A DNA stretch of 64,000 nucleotides, from contig JABMLP010000027.1 of the NCBI GenBank assembly GCA_013176395.1, positions 248,001 through 312,000 on the forward strand, read 5' to 3'. This DNA comes from Venturia oleaginea. Taxonomy: Eukaryota > Ascomycota > Dothideomycetes > Venturiales > Venturiaceae. The position numbers and the translations under genes are program-made. Below the pieces are notes generated by a model. The model was given only the letters and a program-made list of their open reading frames with translations, made no database searches and was not told where the DNA came from. Below are positions 19,793 through 30,272 of this stretch, one piece after another; within the stretch, counting starts at the first letter, position 1, and each line of letters starts with the position of its first letter.

Positions 19793-21965
19793 CGGGTGTG
19801 TTCCACTCCGTGCACGGCCCTAGTCAATGCACGCTGAACAACAGATTCTATTTACACTCGCATTCGGCCATTACGCACTCAAAATACATTCTTATTGCCT
19901 AAAGCTTAGGATTCTGATCAAACTGAAGGTGCTCTGTAATTCTATCTTGTTTGTACTGCGCAAGGCGCGCTGTGGTGGTTATTCTCTGACTAGTGGCTCA
20001 ACATCATCAGGCTGTCTCCACGTGACCTTGGTCCCATAATTCAACACCACAATTAAACTCTTCTTTGTATCAAGCCCTTGGTCTTGCCTTTTTGGTGTTT
20101 TAAAAGCTTTTTGAGGCTTCTTTGGCTTCACCCTGAAGCTGTAACGCTGCTTGCCTATCAATCTTTGCCTGCTCTTTCTGTTGCTGCCTCTCAATCTTAT
20201 CAAGTGCCCTCTCTTTTTGTATCTCCTCTCTCTCAGCCTTCCTTTGCTTCACCATTAACGCTTGCTCTTCCTTCGCTAATCTTTTGGATTCCTTTTCAGC
20301 TTCTTTAGCTGCAGTAGCTTTATCTTTTTCTCGATCTTTTGCTTCTAACTTATCCCGTGCAGTCTGAATCTTTGTGGGGCTGAAAAACAGTGCTTTTCCA
20401 TCAGTCTCCTCCCTCATATCTTCAAAGACACCTCTACCCCGTTTGCGACGTCTCTTTTCAGTCCTTACGGCAAGTCTTAGGCCCTCGTTCTCGGCTTGAA
20501 CAATAGCCAGTTTGGTGTGCAGAGAGAGGACTGTATTTTCAAGTTTTTTGACCTTTTGACCAGCCTCCGCAGCGACTGCTTCTCGTACGATTACTTTTAG
20601 CTTCCGCCAGTCATTCTCAGAGAGGGCAGACCCACTGGAAGATGGTCTACTACCCGGTGGTAGTAGGATGACTTCTTTCAACTCTAACTTGCCAAGGACT
20701 TCTGCAGGGTTGTACGGGAAAAGCTCACTTTTCTTCCATGCACTGAGGATGTTATCCTCGGTCATAGCGCTCTGAAAAGATGACCAAAAGAGCCCAAAGA
20801 ACTCTCTTTTACTCATTGATATCAGGCCCTGAGTATCCTGTATCCACTGCGCAAGATTGGTAGAGTTATACGATGCCAAAGGCCCAAAACAGCCAACATC
20901 AAGTGGCTGCAGCCGATGCGTAGAAAGTGGCGGGTAAATAACAACAAGAATCCGATGTTTCTCGCAAAAATTGAGGAACCTCATATTCAGATGGCTACTG
21001 TGGGCATCTAAAAAGAGATAGCGCCAGTCTCTGCCATTACGGGCCTTCTTTTTGGTGTATCGCTCAAAGACGTCCGTGAGCCAGGAATACCCGAGATCCT
21101 CGTTGGTCCAGCCACTTGCCGATGAAGTAAAGTGTACTGTATGTTCCTGGGGCTTGAAATCATCGAGCCAAGTATCTTGTAGATTGCCAGAGACCGCCTG
21201 GTAGATTAAACTTGGTGGAATTGGTGTACCATCGGCATAGATTGCACCTAGCATTGTAATTCATTCTCTGTTGCCGTCTTGAGCCGCACCGAGGAGTTTG
21301 CCTTGCTCAAAAAGAGCACGATTGAAGACTCTATGACGACTTTGTAGGACCCTAATAAGGAAGCCTTTTTCATCCATATTGTAGGTGTTCTTTGTCAGAA
21401 TCCCGTACTCCTTCATTTTCAGCTGAACCTAGGGTTATTAGCGAAGTAGCAAAGAGAAGGACACAAACCATCTCAAAATAGCGGCGATATAGCGTTATAT
21501 TGTCTGCCTTCCACCTAATTGAGTCGAAGCCATCTAAGTAGTCAGACATCAGGGTGGCAGAATGGGCTCTGACAAAGCGATAAACCCAGTTATGGCCGAC
21601 GGGGTTTGAGCAATTTCTGCAGCGAAATTTCGTACCATTGAATTGTTAGGAGGAAGCCCTCTTTCAGACAGTTTATTGATGTATTTGACGAGGTCTCTTT
21701 CTTGTTGTTTGCTCAATAATCTCTTATTTTCGGCGGCATCCTCCCTGGAGGTAGTGACACCACGGTGTCTCCTTGAGAGCTGAGAACGTCCAACACCAAA
21801 CTGCCTGGCAGTCTCAGCATAATTAGGATGTTCCTGGTACTCCAGGGCAGCAAGGGCGTCGTCAATTGGAGCCATATTGATGGAGAAATAATGGTTTGAA
21901 AAATGTGTATAGCCCAGATACGATCGTGCATTGACTAGGGCCGTGCACGGAGTGGGACGAACTTC
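19793..21965 (-). mobile_element. Pogo-like DNA transposon, second family, inactive
   Basis: Inverted ends share the 30-bp block that contains CACTCCGTGCACGGCCCTAG, located 16 bp inside each proposed end, and each end is flanked by TA (19791-19792, 21966-21967). The outermost 10-15 bp of the two ends match poorly, so borders are approximate. The interior is filled by one transposase gene on the minus strand. The element lies immediately next to the CTACG duplication of the solo LTR. Confidence 0.65.
20100..21875 (-). pseudogene. Pogo/Fot1-type transposase with frameshift and stop
   Basis: Start at 21875. An N-terminal psq-type HTH and CENP-B-like part read to about 21600, where a one-base change in a C-run shifts the frame. 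A 43-nt intron with GTTTGT donor and CTAAT branch (about 21429-21471) fits the conserved context before the first Asp motif (YNMDEKGF). A TGA replaces the Trp codon usual before the catalytic core, just ahead of 21254. From there 384 residues are intact, containing the second and third Asp (FLDAHSSH and LQPLDVGCF) and a long charged coiled-coil tail. Two lesions make it inactive, but it is less decayed than the copy at 15062. Confidence 0.82.
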
Positions 21966-21967
21966 TA

Positions 21968-22347
21968 CTACAACATCATACCTCCTATTGGTTGGAATAT
22001 TACAGTTTGCGGGGTACCAGGAGCTGCTCGGCTAGCAAAGTGTTCCACACTGAGCCATGACGTAGAATACTGCGGGATTATTCCACTAAGTGTAATGCTT
22101 ATAGCGAGGTAACACTGTATAGATCTTATAAAGGGGTGTATATTCTATCTTTTCTTAAGGTTTTCGAAGATTCTGTTGATTCAATGTAATACAATTCGAG
22201 AATGATGGAGGAAGGTAATGTGAAGAATCACATCTTCTGCACCAACATAACGTAGTCTCCGAGCAGTCTCCGGGCTGCAGAGATTATCTTTGACATCAAT
22301 CTATTCTCACACTTCTTTCTCCTATCTTACATGTATCTTCAAGATAT
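21968..22347. other. No gene seen
   Basis: 380 bp without a usable frame, directly left of the copia 5' LTR. There is no trace of the 5' part of the gene whose 3' part follows the copia element. Confidence 0.5.
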
Positions 22348-22555
22348 TGTTAGATGATACAGCCGCTGTTGGATGATACCACAATTTCAGTTAGCCGCGA
22401 AGTGGATATCGGTGGCATACAGCCGTCGGAATCATGTACCCGTCTTTTGATTTCAAAGCAATCACATCTGTATAACTATCGCTCGGTCACCGGTTCATTA
22501 TGAACCTCATGCAATCCTTAATCCTCCTCATCTTTTCACTGTGTATCATTCAAGA
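22348..22555 (+). repeat. 5' LTR of the copia element
   Basis: 208 bp from TGTTAGATGATACAGCCGC to CATTCAAGA. The first 19 bp and the next block TGTTGGATGATACC are near-duplicates of each other; the older solo LTR at 7975-8160 has only the second block as its end. Confidence 0.93.
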
Positions 22556-22568
22556 GTTATGAGCCCGG
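22556..22568 (+). promoter_or_regulatory. Primer binding site complementary to the initiator tRNA-Met anticodon arm
   Basis: GTTATGAGCCCGG begins directly after the 5' LTR. It is the complement of the CUCAUAAC-containing anticodon arm of initiator tRNA-Met, not of a tRNA 3' end. Drosophila copia and relatives are known to prime with a cleaved 5' half of initiator tRNA-Met at such a site. Confidence 0.7.
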
Positions 22569-22749
22569 CTTGCCTACCCTCGTAAACACACCTTACCCTT
22601 TCTGGTTTCACCGCCGTGTATTGATACAACCCCCTCTATCAAACCCCATACACGCTAGTCCCATTAAGCCCATCTTTCAGTGTTTACAACGATTCTGCCA
22701 TCGATCCAACATCCTCTCGGAATATACGAAAAGATCCCCACCCACCACC

Positions 22750-24420
22750 ATGACGATGTCAGCTGCATTAGCATCGTCAAAGCTCAAGGGAGACTCCCTT
22801 GAAATCTTCCTTTCGGACCCTACAAAGTGGAACGCCTTCCGCGATTGGATTCGTCAAATAGCAATTACCGACAATCTTTGGGAATACATTGATCCAGATT
22901 TTGAGCCCAAACCTATTGCTCTTACTCCATCTCAACAAGCCCAGAACCCTCCCCCTGCTCAAGCCTATACAGAGCAACCTCTGTTGTACCTCCGAAGGGC
23001 CCCACTACCCGTCGACGTTGGCCTTACGCCAGCAACAATTGGCATTCCTGACAACGCGGCAAAACGGTGGGAATTTGAGTACGAATTGGGTGTTTTCAAG
23101 ATTGAAAAAGTTGAGCACGACTTGAAAGTTAAGGCAATGAAGGAGCTGAAAAACAAAATCTACGCCAACGTCTCCGCTGCATACGCAGGACATCTTACTG
23201 ATTGCAACACAGTTCAGGAGATCATGGCATCTTTGAAGGAGCATGTTTGCCCTACTGATCGCGCCCTCAAAATTGAGGTTCGCCGCGAATATCAGTACCT
23301 TAACTCCATTGGTCCCAAAGGCAGCGACGTCGATACTTGGATTAACAAATGGGTGTTCACCCATGGTCAAGCGGTCAAACTAAATCTTGGTCAGGTTGAA
23401 GATGAACAGCCTATCTTTGACTTCATCACAGCAGTTCGCCGGTATGATAGCCACTGGGCTGACCTTCAAGAAGCCTTCATGAACAACCTCCTCTCCGACG
23501 GCCTAGACCTCCCTCCAATTGACAAAGTAATCGCCCGATTCCGCAATACACGACGTCTCAGAGTCGTTGAGCATCGCACACATGGTCAAAATTCACCTCT
23601 AGCTTCATTTGCTACCTTCCAAGATGAACCTTCTGACACTAAAGCCTCTTCTACCGGCCCACGGGTTCCTCGCACACCAAAGGAATGTCTCTGCGGAGAA
23701 GTCCACTTTTGGAGTGACTGTGACCACATTGTGGAATGTATTCGCCCTCCCTACTGGGTTGAAAATCCGGCAAAGAAAAGTAAGATTGACGGAGCCATCA
23801 AAAAGAACAAGAAGTTGGTAGGCATCATCAAGACAGTGAATGAGAAAGCAGTTAAGAGACTCAAAAACGATGCCTCATTACCATCGACTGCGGCACCAGA
23901 GCATATCATGGCAAACGCTACGTCTATCCACATCCCTCCCACTGAAGAAGTTGCTGATGTTGAGCCAGTTCATATCAATGCATACTACTCTTCAGTGGTA
24001 GAAGCCCTGGGTAACCCTATTGCCGCCGCATTCTCGTCTCAAATCACCATCCATTCCAATATCTGGTATCTTGATTCAGCTTCCTCTCATCACGTCACCA
24101 ACAGCCTTCAGTATTACACGACAGAATCCACCATGCCAATAGGATCGACTATCACCTCCGGCACTGGTCTTTCTCACGTTGTATCTAAGGGCACTGTCAA
24201 ACTGCCGGTTACTACGCCAAATGGTCCCAGCTTCCTGGTGCTATCTGGGGTTATCTATGCTCCAGGCTTCAGCACAAATCTTATCTCTCTCTCTATCTTG
24301 ATTGACAAAGGTTTTGATGTCAATCTTCGCCTCAATCGCATCACCAAGAACGACAAACCACTCATTATCTTTCAGAGAGAAGGCCCAATGTGGGTCATCG
24401 CCAGGGAATCCTCAAGCTGA
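22750..24420 (+). CDS. Copia Gag-protease polyprotein
   Basis: 556 residues from the ATG at 22750 to TGA at 24418-24420; the frame is open upstream but without ATG. A Gag helical domain (about 20-280) is followed by a C-x-C-x3-H-x4-C knuckle (CLCGEVHFWSDC) near residue 315 and the aspartic protease active site WYLDSASSHHV near residue 440. The stop lies after the protease and before the integrase pre-domain. Its context is TGA CTA, a known leaky context in eukaryotes, and the frame continues without any other lesion for another 1095 codons. Confidence 0.9.
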   Translation: MTMSAALASSKLKGDSLEIFLSDPTKWNAFRDWIRQIAITDNLWEYIDPDFEPKPIALTPSQQAQNPPPAQAYTEQPLLYLRRAPLPVDVGLTPATIGIPDNAAKRWEFEYELGVFKIEKVEHDLKVKAMKELKNKIYANVSAAYAGHLTDCNTVQEIMASLKEHVCPTDRALKIEVRREYQYLNSIGPKGSDVDTWINKWVFTHGQAVKLNLGQVEDEQPIFDFITAVRRYDSHWADLQEAFMNNLLSDGLDLPPIDKVIARFRNTRRLRVVEHRTHGQNSPLASFATFQDEPSDTKASSTGPRVPRTPKECLCGEVHFWSDCDHIVECIRPPYWVENPAKKSKIDGAIKKNKKLVGIIKTVNEKAVKRLKNDASLPSTAAPEHIMANATSIHIPPTEEVADVEPVHINAYYSSVVEALGNPIAAAFSSQITIHSNIWYLDSASSHHVTNSLQYYTTESTMPIGSTITSGTGLSHVVSKGTVKLPVTTPNGPSFLVLSGVIYAPGFSTNLISLSILIDKGFDVNLRLNRITKNDKPLIIFQREGPMWVIARESSS

Positions 24421-27400
24421 CTATCCGCCATCACATCACCTGATACTGCGTTACCGACATGTTATCCCAATGACACTCCAGCCGATTTCGAGACAACTGC
24501 TCTCACTACTGGCTTCAAAGGTGTTGCTGCTGCAGCTCTAGCCTCACAAACAACACAATCTCGACCGCCAAAGAAAGCAACAGCTCTTGAATGGCATGAG
24601 ATGCTTGGTCACGTTTCTCCTGCGGCGTTGACAAAACTACAAGCAAATACCACAGGTGTACACATCACAACCAACAACCACAAGCCACATCATGCCAAAT
24701 GTGAGTCCTGCTCCTTAGCCGAGGGTCAAAGAAAGGTCTCAAGACGTTTTGGGCATACTGATGTTGCTGTTGGACTCCCATTTGAGAGGGTGTCAGTAGA
24801 TATGGTCCATCATGGAATCTCTATTGACCACAATCGCTACTCAACTCATCTGGTATGTGATACGTTTGGCTACCATATAGTCACCAATCACTGGGAAGAG
24901 CACCAATCTGTTGACGCAATCATCGAGTTTGTAATGCTCATTGAGTCAATGGGTTACAAGATCCGATTCCTTCAAACTGATGATTTCAGATCTCAACGCC
25001 TCAATTCATTCCTTGCTCAACACGGCATCAAAAGAGAATCCTCTGCAGCACACACTCAAGCCCATAATGGAGGGGCTGAGAAAGCAGGACATTTTCTCTG
25101 CCGTATCGCTCGTTCAATGATAATACACGCAAAACTCCCACACAATCTCTGGTCCGATGCCGTTAAATGTGCAGCATATCTGTTCAATCTTTGGCCAACT
25201 CGGCGCCTTGGATGGAAAACGCCCTACGAATGCATCACTGGCCGTAAACCAAATCTTGCACATCTTGAAATCTTTGGCTGCAGAGCCTATCCTCTACGGT
25301 ATCGCCTCGCTAAACTCGACAAAATGGAACCTCGCACCCATATTGGTTACCTTGTCGGCTACGATTCATCAAACATCTTCAGAATCTGGGTTCCTTCTCA
25401 AAAGAGAGTGGTCAGAAGCCGAGATGTTACCTTTGACTCCACCAAGTTCTACAAACCTTCCGAAGTAGACTTGGGCATCATCATGGAGGTTGAAGAAGCT
25501 ATTGAAGTCCAGCAGCCATTACCCTCACTCAACGATGGAATAGAAGAGTCTCTACTTGACACTTATCAGTTCACTCCACCAAACTTTGGTGAAATTTCAG
25601 TAACTGAACCAATTCAGCCCTCCTCTCCTGCCCAATCATCTTCGCCAAAAGCTCCTGCACCTCAATCTCAGCTTCCATCTCCATCACCAACTCCATCTGC
25701 CACTCTACCTTTAGAGTCAACCACTGACTCCTATGACACTGAAAGTAACAAAGAACAATCCGGTGACAGAGAATCTGATGAGGATGGCGATGATGAGAAG
25801 GAAAGCGGAGAAAATGAAGCTGAACCCAGTCAAGTACAACCTCCTTCCCCAGCACTATCATCAGCTCCCACTGCTAGAACCTCCTATACTGCAGAGTTCT
25901 CTGAGGAATACACCGCAGTTGGTGCTGAAACTGACATCAGAAACATCATTTCTGGGAAGAGGACTCGTCATCAGGCTCATATCACTGCTGTCAATGAGTT
26001 GTCCGGCTATCTTGTAGGCTTCAACTTTGCCCTCTCTCTTGCTACGTCCACTACCAGGCTTCATGTTAGCGACATGCCTCCAGTTCCCAAGTACTGGCAT
26101 CAAATGATTCGCCATCCATACGCCGATCAGTTCATTGCAGCTGCAGAGAAAGAATTCAACCACCTCCGCCGTGCAGGAACCTTCAAACCTCTATCACCCT
26201 CTGAGATGGATCCCAGCATTGTGCAACTCCCTATGATGTGGGTATTCTCGTACAAATCGGATTCTGACGGCTATGTCACCAAATTCAAAGCACGTCTCTG
26301 TGTAAGAGGTGACCTTCAAACGACCATGGCAGAAACTGCAGCAACAACCCTCGCTGCACGAATCTTTCGCTTCATGATGGCCCTCATTGCTGCTTTCGGA
26401 CTCGACATGTGGCAATACGATATTGTCAATGCATACATCAATGCCAACGTTAACGAGACTGTGTACGTCAGGTATCCTGACGGCTTCCCAGGCAATGGTG
26501 TCTTGTTACTCCTCCGTGCATTATACGGACTTCGCCAATCACCTCTTCTTTGGCAACGTAACTTCAGCGAAACCCTCGAATCTTTTGGCCTTACTCCTAT
26601 GCCAGGAATTCCATGTCTCTTTGAGAAACAAGACTTGCTGGTATTCTTCTTTGTGGATGACATTATTGTCGCTTGTCATCCAAGATCTCGTCACCTCGTT
26701 ACTGAATTCGAAGCCAAACTCAGATCTCGGTATGCTATCAAACAGATAGGCCTCCCTGAGTACTTCCTTGGTATCCGCATTCTACGCAACTTTGAGGCCA
26801 AAACCATCAGTCTCTTGCAGGATGCATACATCGAAAAGATTACCAATCGCTTCAATCTAACATCACGAAAAGCCGTCTCTTCACCGATGCCAAATGTTCC
26901 TCTTACACCACGTCTTGATAAGGCCTCTCCGCAGTTCATCTTTGCCTATCAACAGAAGGTTGGATCTATCAACTTCGCAGCCACAATCACAAGACCCGAC
27001 ATCGCCAAATCAGTCTCTCTCCTTTCAGAACATCTGCAAAACCCCAGCCAGCAGTGCTCTGACGCCGCAGACCAAGTCATCATCTATCTATATCACTCTC
27101 GGTACCTCTCAATTCAGTTCAATGGCCTCAAAACTGAGAACGTCTTTTCATGTCATTCTGATGCATCTTTCGCCGATGATATCGCCACCCGCCGCAGCAG
27201 TGAAGGCTTCACGTTCAGCCTTTACGGTGGGCTTATTGACTGGAGAGCCACCAAACAAAAAACAGTATCAACTTCTACCACTGAAGCTGAACTCCTCGCT
27301 CTTTCTGGAGCTTCACGCGAAATGATGTGGTGGAACCGCTTCTTTGAAGCTATCAGATTTAACCCTCAAGAGCCTACAATCATCCACTGCGACAACCAGC

Positions 27401-27708
27401 AGACAGTCAAACTAATGAACCATGAATCTCCAAAACTAGTCACTCGGTTACGTCACGTCGACATCCACCAAATGTGGCTCCGCCAACAGGTTCAAGCCTC
27501 TCTCATTATTGTTATCTGGATATCCACTGCTATGATGATCGCTGATGGAATGACGAAAATCCTGAGCCCTCAACAACATCAAAACTTCTTATCTCAACTC
27601 AATATGGTTGACGTCGAGCACGTCATCAAGGTATTGGCAAAATCACCTCCAACAACCACACCAAAACCAGCCAATCAGGCTTCACCAAACCTCAACACCA
27701 AGGACTGA
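24421..27708 (+). CDS. Copia Pol: integrase, reverse transcriptase, RNase H
   Basis: 1095 residues in the same frame as Gag-protease and with no ATG until 24601, which lies inside the conserved pre-integrase motif (LEWHEMLGH); translation therefore probably needs readthrough of the TGA. Domains: pre-integrase HHCC-type finger (about 24590-24720), integrase core (about 24780-25200), acidic and Ser/Pro-rich linker (25500-25880), RVT_2 reverse transcriptase with FFVDD box near 26648-26662, and copia RNase H (DASFADD... TEAELLALS) near 27160-27310. No disabling lesion is visible. Confidence 0.9.
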   Translation, partial: LSAITSPDTALPTCYPNDTPADFETTALTTGFKGVAAAALASQTTQSRPPKKATALEWHEMLGHVSPAALTKLQANTTGVHITTNNHKPHHAKCESCSLAEGQRKVSRRFGHTDVAVGLPFERVSVDMVHHGISIDHNRYSTHLVCDTFGYHIVTNHWEEHQSVDAIIEFVMLIESMGYKIRFLQTDDFRSQRLNSFLAQHGIKRESSAAHTQAHNGGAEKAGHFLCRIARSMIIHAKLPHNLWSDAVKCAAYLFNLWPTRRLGWKTPYECITGRKPNLAHLEIFGCRAYPLRYRLAKLDKMEPRTHIGYLVGYDSSNIFRIWVPSQKRVVRSRDVTFDSTKFYKPSEVDLGIIMEVEEAIEVQQPLPSLNDGIEESLLDTYQFTPPNFGEISVTEPIQPSSPAQSSSPKAPAPQSQLPSPSPTPSATLPLESTTDSYDTESNKEQSGDRESDEDGDDEKESGENEAEPSQVQPPSPALSSAPTARTSYTAEFSEEYTAVGAETDIRNIISGKRTRHQAHITAVNELSGYLVGFNFALSLATSTTRLHVSDMPPVPKYWHQMIRHPYADQFIAAAEKEFNHLRRAGTFKPLSPSEMDPSIVQLPMMWVFSYKSDSDGYVTKFKARLCVRGDLQTTMAETAATTLAARIFRFMMALIAAFGLDMWQYDIVNAYINANVNETVYVRYPDGFPGNGVLLLLRALYGLRQSPLLWQRNFSETLESFGLTPMPGIPCLFEKQDLLVFFFVDDIIVACHPRSRHLVTEFEAKLRSRYAIKQIGLPEYFLGIRILRNFEAKTISLLQDAYIEKITNRFNLTSRKAVSSPMPNVPLTPRLDKASPQFIFAYQQKVGSINFAATITRPDIAKSVSLLSEHLQNPSQQCSDAADQVIIYLYHSRYLSIQFNGLKTENVFSCHSDASFADDIATRRSSEGFTFSLYGGLIDWRATKQKTVSTSTTEAELLALSGASREMMWWNRFFEAIRFNPQEPTIIHCDNQQTVKLMNHESPKLVTRLRHVDIHQMWLRQQVQASLIIVIWISTAMMIADGMTKILSPQQHQNFLSQLNMVDVEHVIKVLAKSPPTTTPKPANQASPNLNTKD

Positions 27709-27762
27709 AGTATCACCACTTGTCTATGTCATGTCAGGCCTGAGGCTAGCCCTGAGAGGGTG

Positions 27763-27970
27763 TGTTAGATGATACAGCCGCTGTTGGATGATACCACAAT
27801 TTCAGTTAGCCGCGAAGTGGATATCGGTGGCATACAGCCGTCGGAATCATGTACCCGTCTTTTGATTTCAAAGCAATCACATCTGTATAACTATCGCTCG
27901 GTCACCGGTTCATTATGAACCTCATGCAATCCTTAATCCTCCTCATCTTTTCACTGTGTATCATTCAAGA
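27763..27970 (+). repeat. 3' LTR of the copia element
   Basis: Same 208 bp as the 5' LTR with no difference found by eye. A short purine run (GAGAGGG) lies just before it as polypurine tract. An open reading frame of the downstream gene fragment runs across its right border. Confidence 0.93.
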
Positions 27971-28560
27971 GCACCTCGAGCACTAAAAGTCAGGGCACAC
28001 CAAGTGATCCAATGGATTACGTAACCAGGATCATGCTTCATCTTATCAGCTTAAACACACTCATCAGCATCCCTGAGATAGAAAAGGTCGCGAATGAAGG
28101 ATATCTGGCCTCTGCTGCAGAGCGGGAAGAAATGTGGCGTCGAATTCGATACACTCAAGGTGAAATCGAAAGTGAATGCTTTGTTCTGTTTCACGCCGGT
28201 CAGGTGATTCGACTTTTACATGAGGTGCGTCAGATCGCGACACTATTGTGGTGGCCAATTGCCGCCTACCGAGCTGCGATTGCTTGCTGGTCGTTGAGCA
28301 CATCCTTGCCAAAGATACGTTATCATCAGGTAGAGGTTAGTATCAACACGCTAGCTCCCGGACAGAAGACTATGGACGTGTTTCTCAACAATCACATTGG
28401 AGTCCCTGTCTGGACCTACGTTGACGGGAGACAAGCTCCGGTCTTGAATGGTAATAATAGTCTTGACTACTGCATCAGTTTGTTGGAAAAGCAGCCAACT
28501 CGATTAGCTCGCAATACTCTCGCAAAGGTGCAACTTTTGAAACGGCAATGGAGCTTCTAA
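27971..28560 (+). pseudogene. C-terminal part of a fungal transcription factor-like gene, front removed
   Basis: The frame is open from the copia LTR border to a TAA at 28558-28560; the first ATG is at 28012 (182 residues). The sequence fits the C-terminal end of fungal-specific transcription factors of the C2H2/Zn-cluster type: a helix with GQVIRLLHEVRQ, then LLWWPIAAYRAAIACWSLS and a final helix TLAKVQLLKRQW. The DNA-binding region and most of the regulatory domain are absent from the window, on either side of the copia element. A truncated, probably dead gene. The family call rests on general pattern recognition. Confidence 0.6.
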
Positions 28561-28642
28561 TTCTGGAGCTGATAAGAAACATTTGCAAAGAAAAGTTATT
28601 ATCTCCAACACCCTGTTGCGAATGTGTTATAAACCCAAAGCA

Positions 28643-29623
28643 TTACTGGACAATCCCTTGGCTGATACCGTGACATGCCTCCTCCAGGATCGTAATCATT
28701 TCCGTCCAAACTCGCTTTTCAAGTACCTTCCCTTCAGCACTACGCACAAGGGGCGAGGGCTCAGAAATATGATCATCGGCAATGTACTCCCCAGCGCTCT
28801 CTTCGCCAACTGCTCCCGTCGCATTGACCAAAGTCCGACTCCCAACCTCCACCGTGCGGCCCAGAAGCGTCTTGAACACGACAGGTGCTATACCCATGTC
28901 TTTGACCAGATCCGATTTGCACAAGCCCGGAGTCACGCAATTGATCACGACAGGGTACTTATATCGATCTTTAATCAGGGTTCGCGTCAAGTAGCGAAGT
29001 GCAAGAATCTCCAGGAGCTTCGAGACGTTATACCTATCCATCATATCTGCTGTCTTTTCGTCGTCCAGTGCGGCGAATATACTAGGGCTTTTGGATTGTG
29101 GCAGAGTCGTCCAGTGGTGAACCTCTGATGTGACGATGGTGAGGTAGGGTCTCGTCTTCGTTTTCGCAGCCGATTCGCGCATTACAGGGAGAAGCAAAAG
29201 TGCCAGCATGAAGGTGGAGAGAACGTTGACGGTAATGTGACTTTCATGTCCTTCGGCGCGTGTGAACTTTCCTTGAGCTATGCCAGCATTCTCGAGGCAG
29301 ACATCTATTCGAGGCAGTGTTTTGGCGCGGATGGCGAAGGCTTTGACGCTGGCAAAAGAGCTGAGGTCGAGGTCCCAGATTTGGAGGACATCTCGGCGAC
29401 CTTCTGTTCTCTCAATGTCTTTCTTTGCGGCTTCGCCTTTGCTGAGGGTGCGGCAGGCGATTATGACCATTTCAGCACCTAGACGAACGAAATGGCGCGT
29501 AGCTTCGAGACCTAGACCTGTGTTCGCGCCCGTGACGATGACTGTCTTGCCTTCGTACGACTGTTCGGGCTTTTTGGGTGTGTAGAAAAGTTGGGATTTG
29601 AGGAAAGCGGGAAAACTTGCCAT
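28643..29623 (-). CDS. Short-chain dehydrogenase/reductase
   Basis: 326 residues, single exon. Rossmann NAD(P)-binding motif TGANTGLG at about residues 31-38, ACR after the second strand, ENAG (usual NNAG) near 110 and a catalytic Ser...YNVSK motif around 167-202. The layout resembles the retinol dehydrogenase/WW-domain oxidoreductase-like fungal subgroup that acts on hydroxyl or keto groups of lipophilic compounds; the substrate cannot be told. No signal peptide. It ends 80 bp from the truncated transcription-factor gene, in tail-to-tail orientation, and shares a 650-bp upstream region with the DUF1772 gene. Confidence 0.9.
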   Translation of the reverse strand: MASFPAFLKSQLFYTPKKPEQSYEGKTVIVTGANTGLGLEATRHFVRLGAEMVIIACRTLSKGEAAKKDIERTEGRRDVLQIWDLDLSSFASVKAFAIRAKTLPRIDVCLENAGIAQGKFTRAEGHESHITVNVLSTFMLALLLLPVMRESAAKTKTRPYLTIVTSEVHHWTTLPQSKSPSIFAALDDEKTADMMDRYNVSKLLEILALRYLTRTLIKDRYKYPVVINCVTPGLCKSDLVKDMGIAPVVFKTLLGRTVEVGSRTLVNATGAVGEESAGEYIADDHISEPSPLVRSAEGKVLEKRVWTEMITILEEACHGISQGIVQ

Positions 29624-30272
29624 GGCAGACAGGTATTTGGGTTCAGATTGGAAGTAGTTGATAAGGTATTTGGGTTCAGGGTGGAAACATTTGGGAAGGT
29701 GTTTAAGCTCAGAGCGGAAATAGACGAGTTGGTTTTTGGAAAGTCAAGAGGATTAACAATGCTTGAGGATCCCGTGATCTGACTAGCGCGACGGAGCTCC
29801 GCTCGGAACGGGGCTGCTGTATATATCACGATCAAAGTCGTACACTGCCCTGTCCTTGTAGTTGATTAAAGCAAAGCTCGAAGAAGTAACAACTAAACTA
29901 TAAAGGGCTCAGCATTTACTTCTTCGAGACTCGCACTTGCGGATAGCAAGGGTAGAGCATGGATAGCGACTGTACTGTGTATGACTTTGACCGTGATATA
30001 CGGTATCGTATGTAGGACTCGGAGCTCCGCTACAAGGCGGGAGCTTGGCAACGCCTACCACAGGAATGCATTGACCCCAATGTGTGGAACATCTGTTCAC
30101 CGGTGAGCAAGTACGATTGTAGGAATCTTATCAGTCAAGAAAAAGAAAATCAAAGACAGTAGACGTACACCTGGATGGCATCGCTATATAGCGTGGTACA
30201 TCCTCAGGTCTCCGGACAGTCACAAACAACAGAAATAACTCATCCAACATATCAAACATACCAAACCAAATC
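29624..30272. other. Shared promoter region of two divergent genes
   Basis: 650 bp between the dehydrogenase (minus) and the DUF1772 protein (plus). No gene. Several GGAGCTCCG words occur (for example near 29800 and 30018), possibly protein-binding sites. Confidence 0.4.

Larger units (their letters stand above)
22348..27970 (+). mobile_element. Ty1/copia retrotransposon, nearly intact and young
   Basis: Two 208-bp LTRs (22348-22555, 27763-27970) appear identical by eye, implying very recent insertion or gene conversion. Between them are a primer site, gag with CCHC-type knuckle, protease, integrase, RT and RNase H in the copia order, all in one frame except for one TGA at 24418-24420. The expected 5-bp target duplication is missing: GATAT precedes the left LTR and GCACC follows the right. 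That pattern fits recombination between two copies at different loci. Confidence 0.93.
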
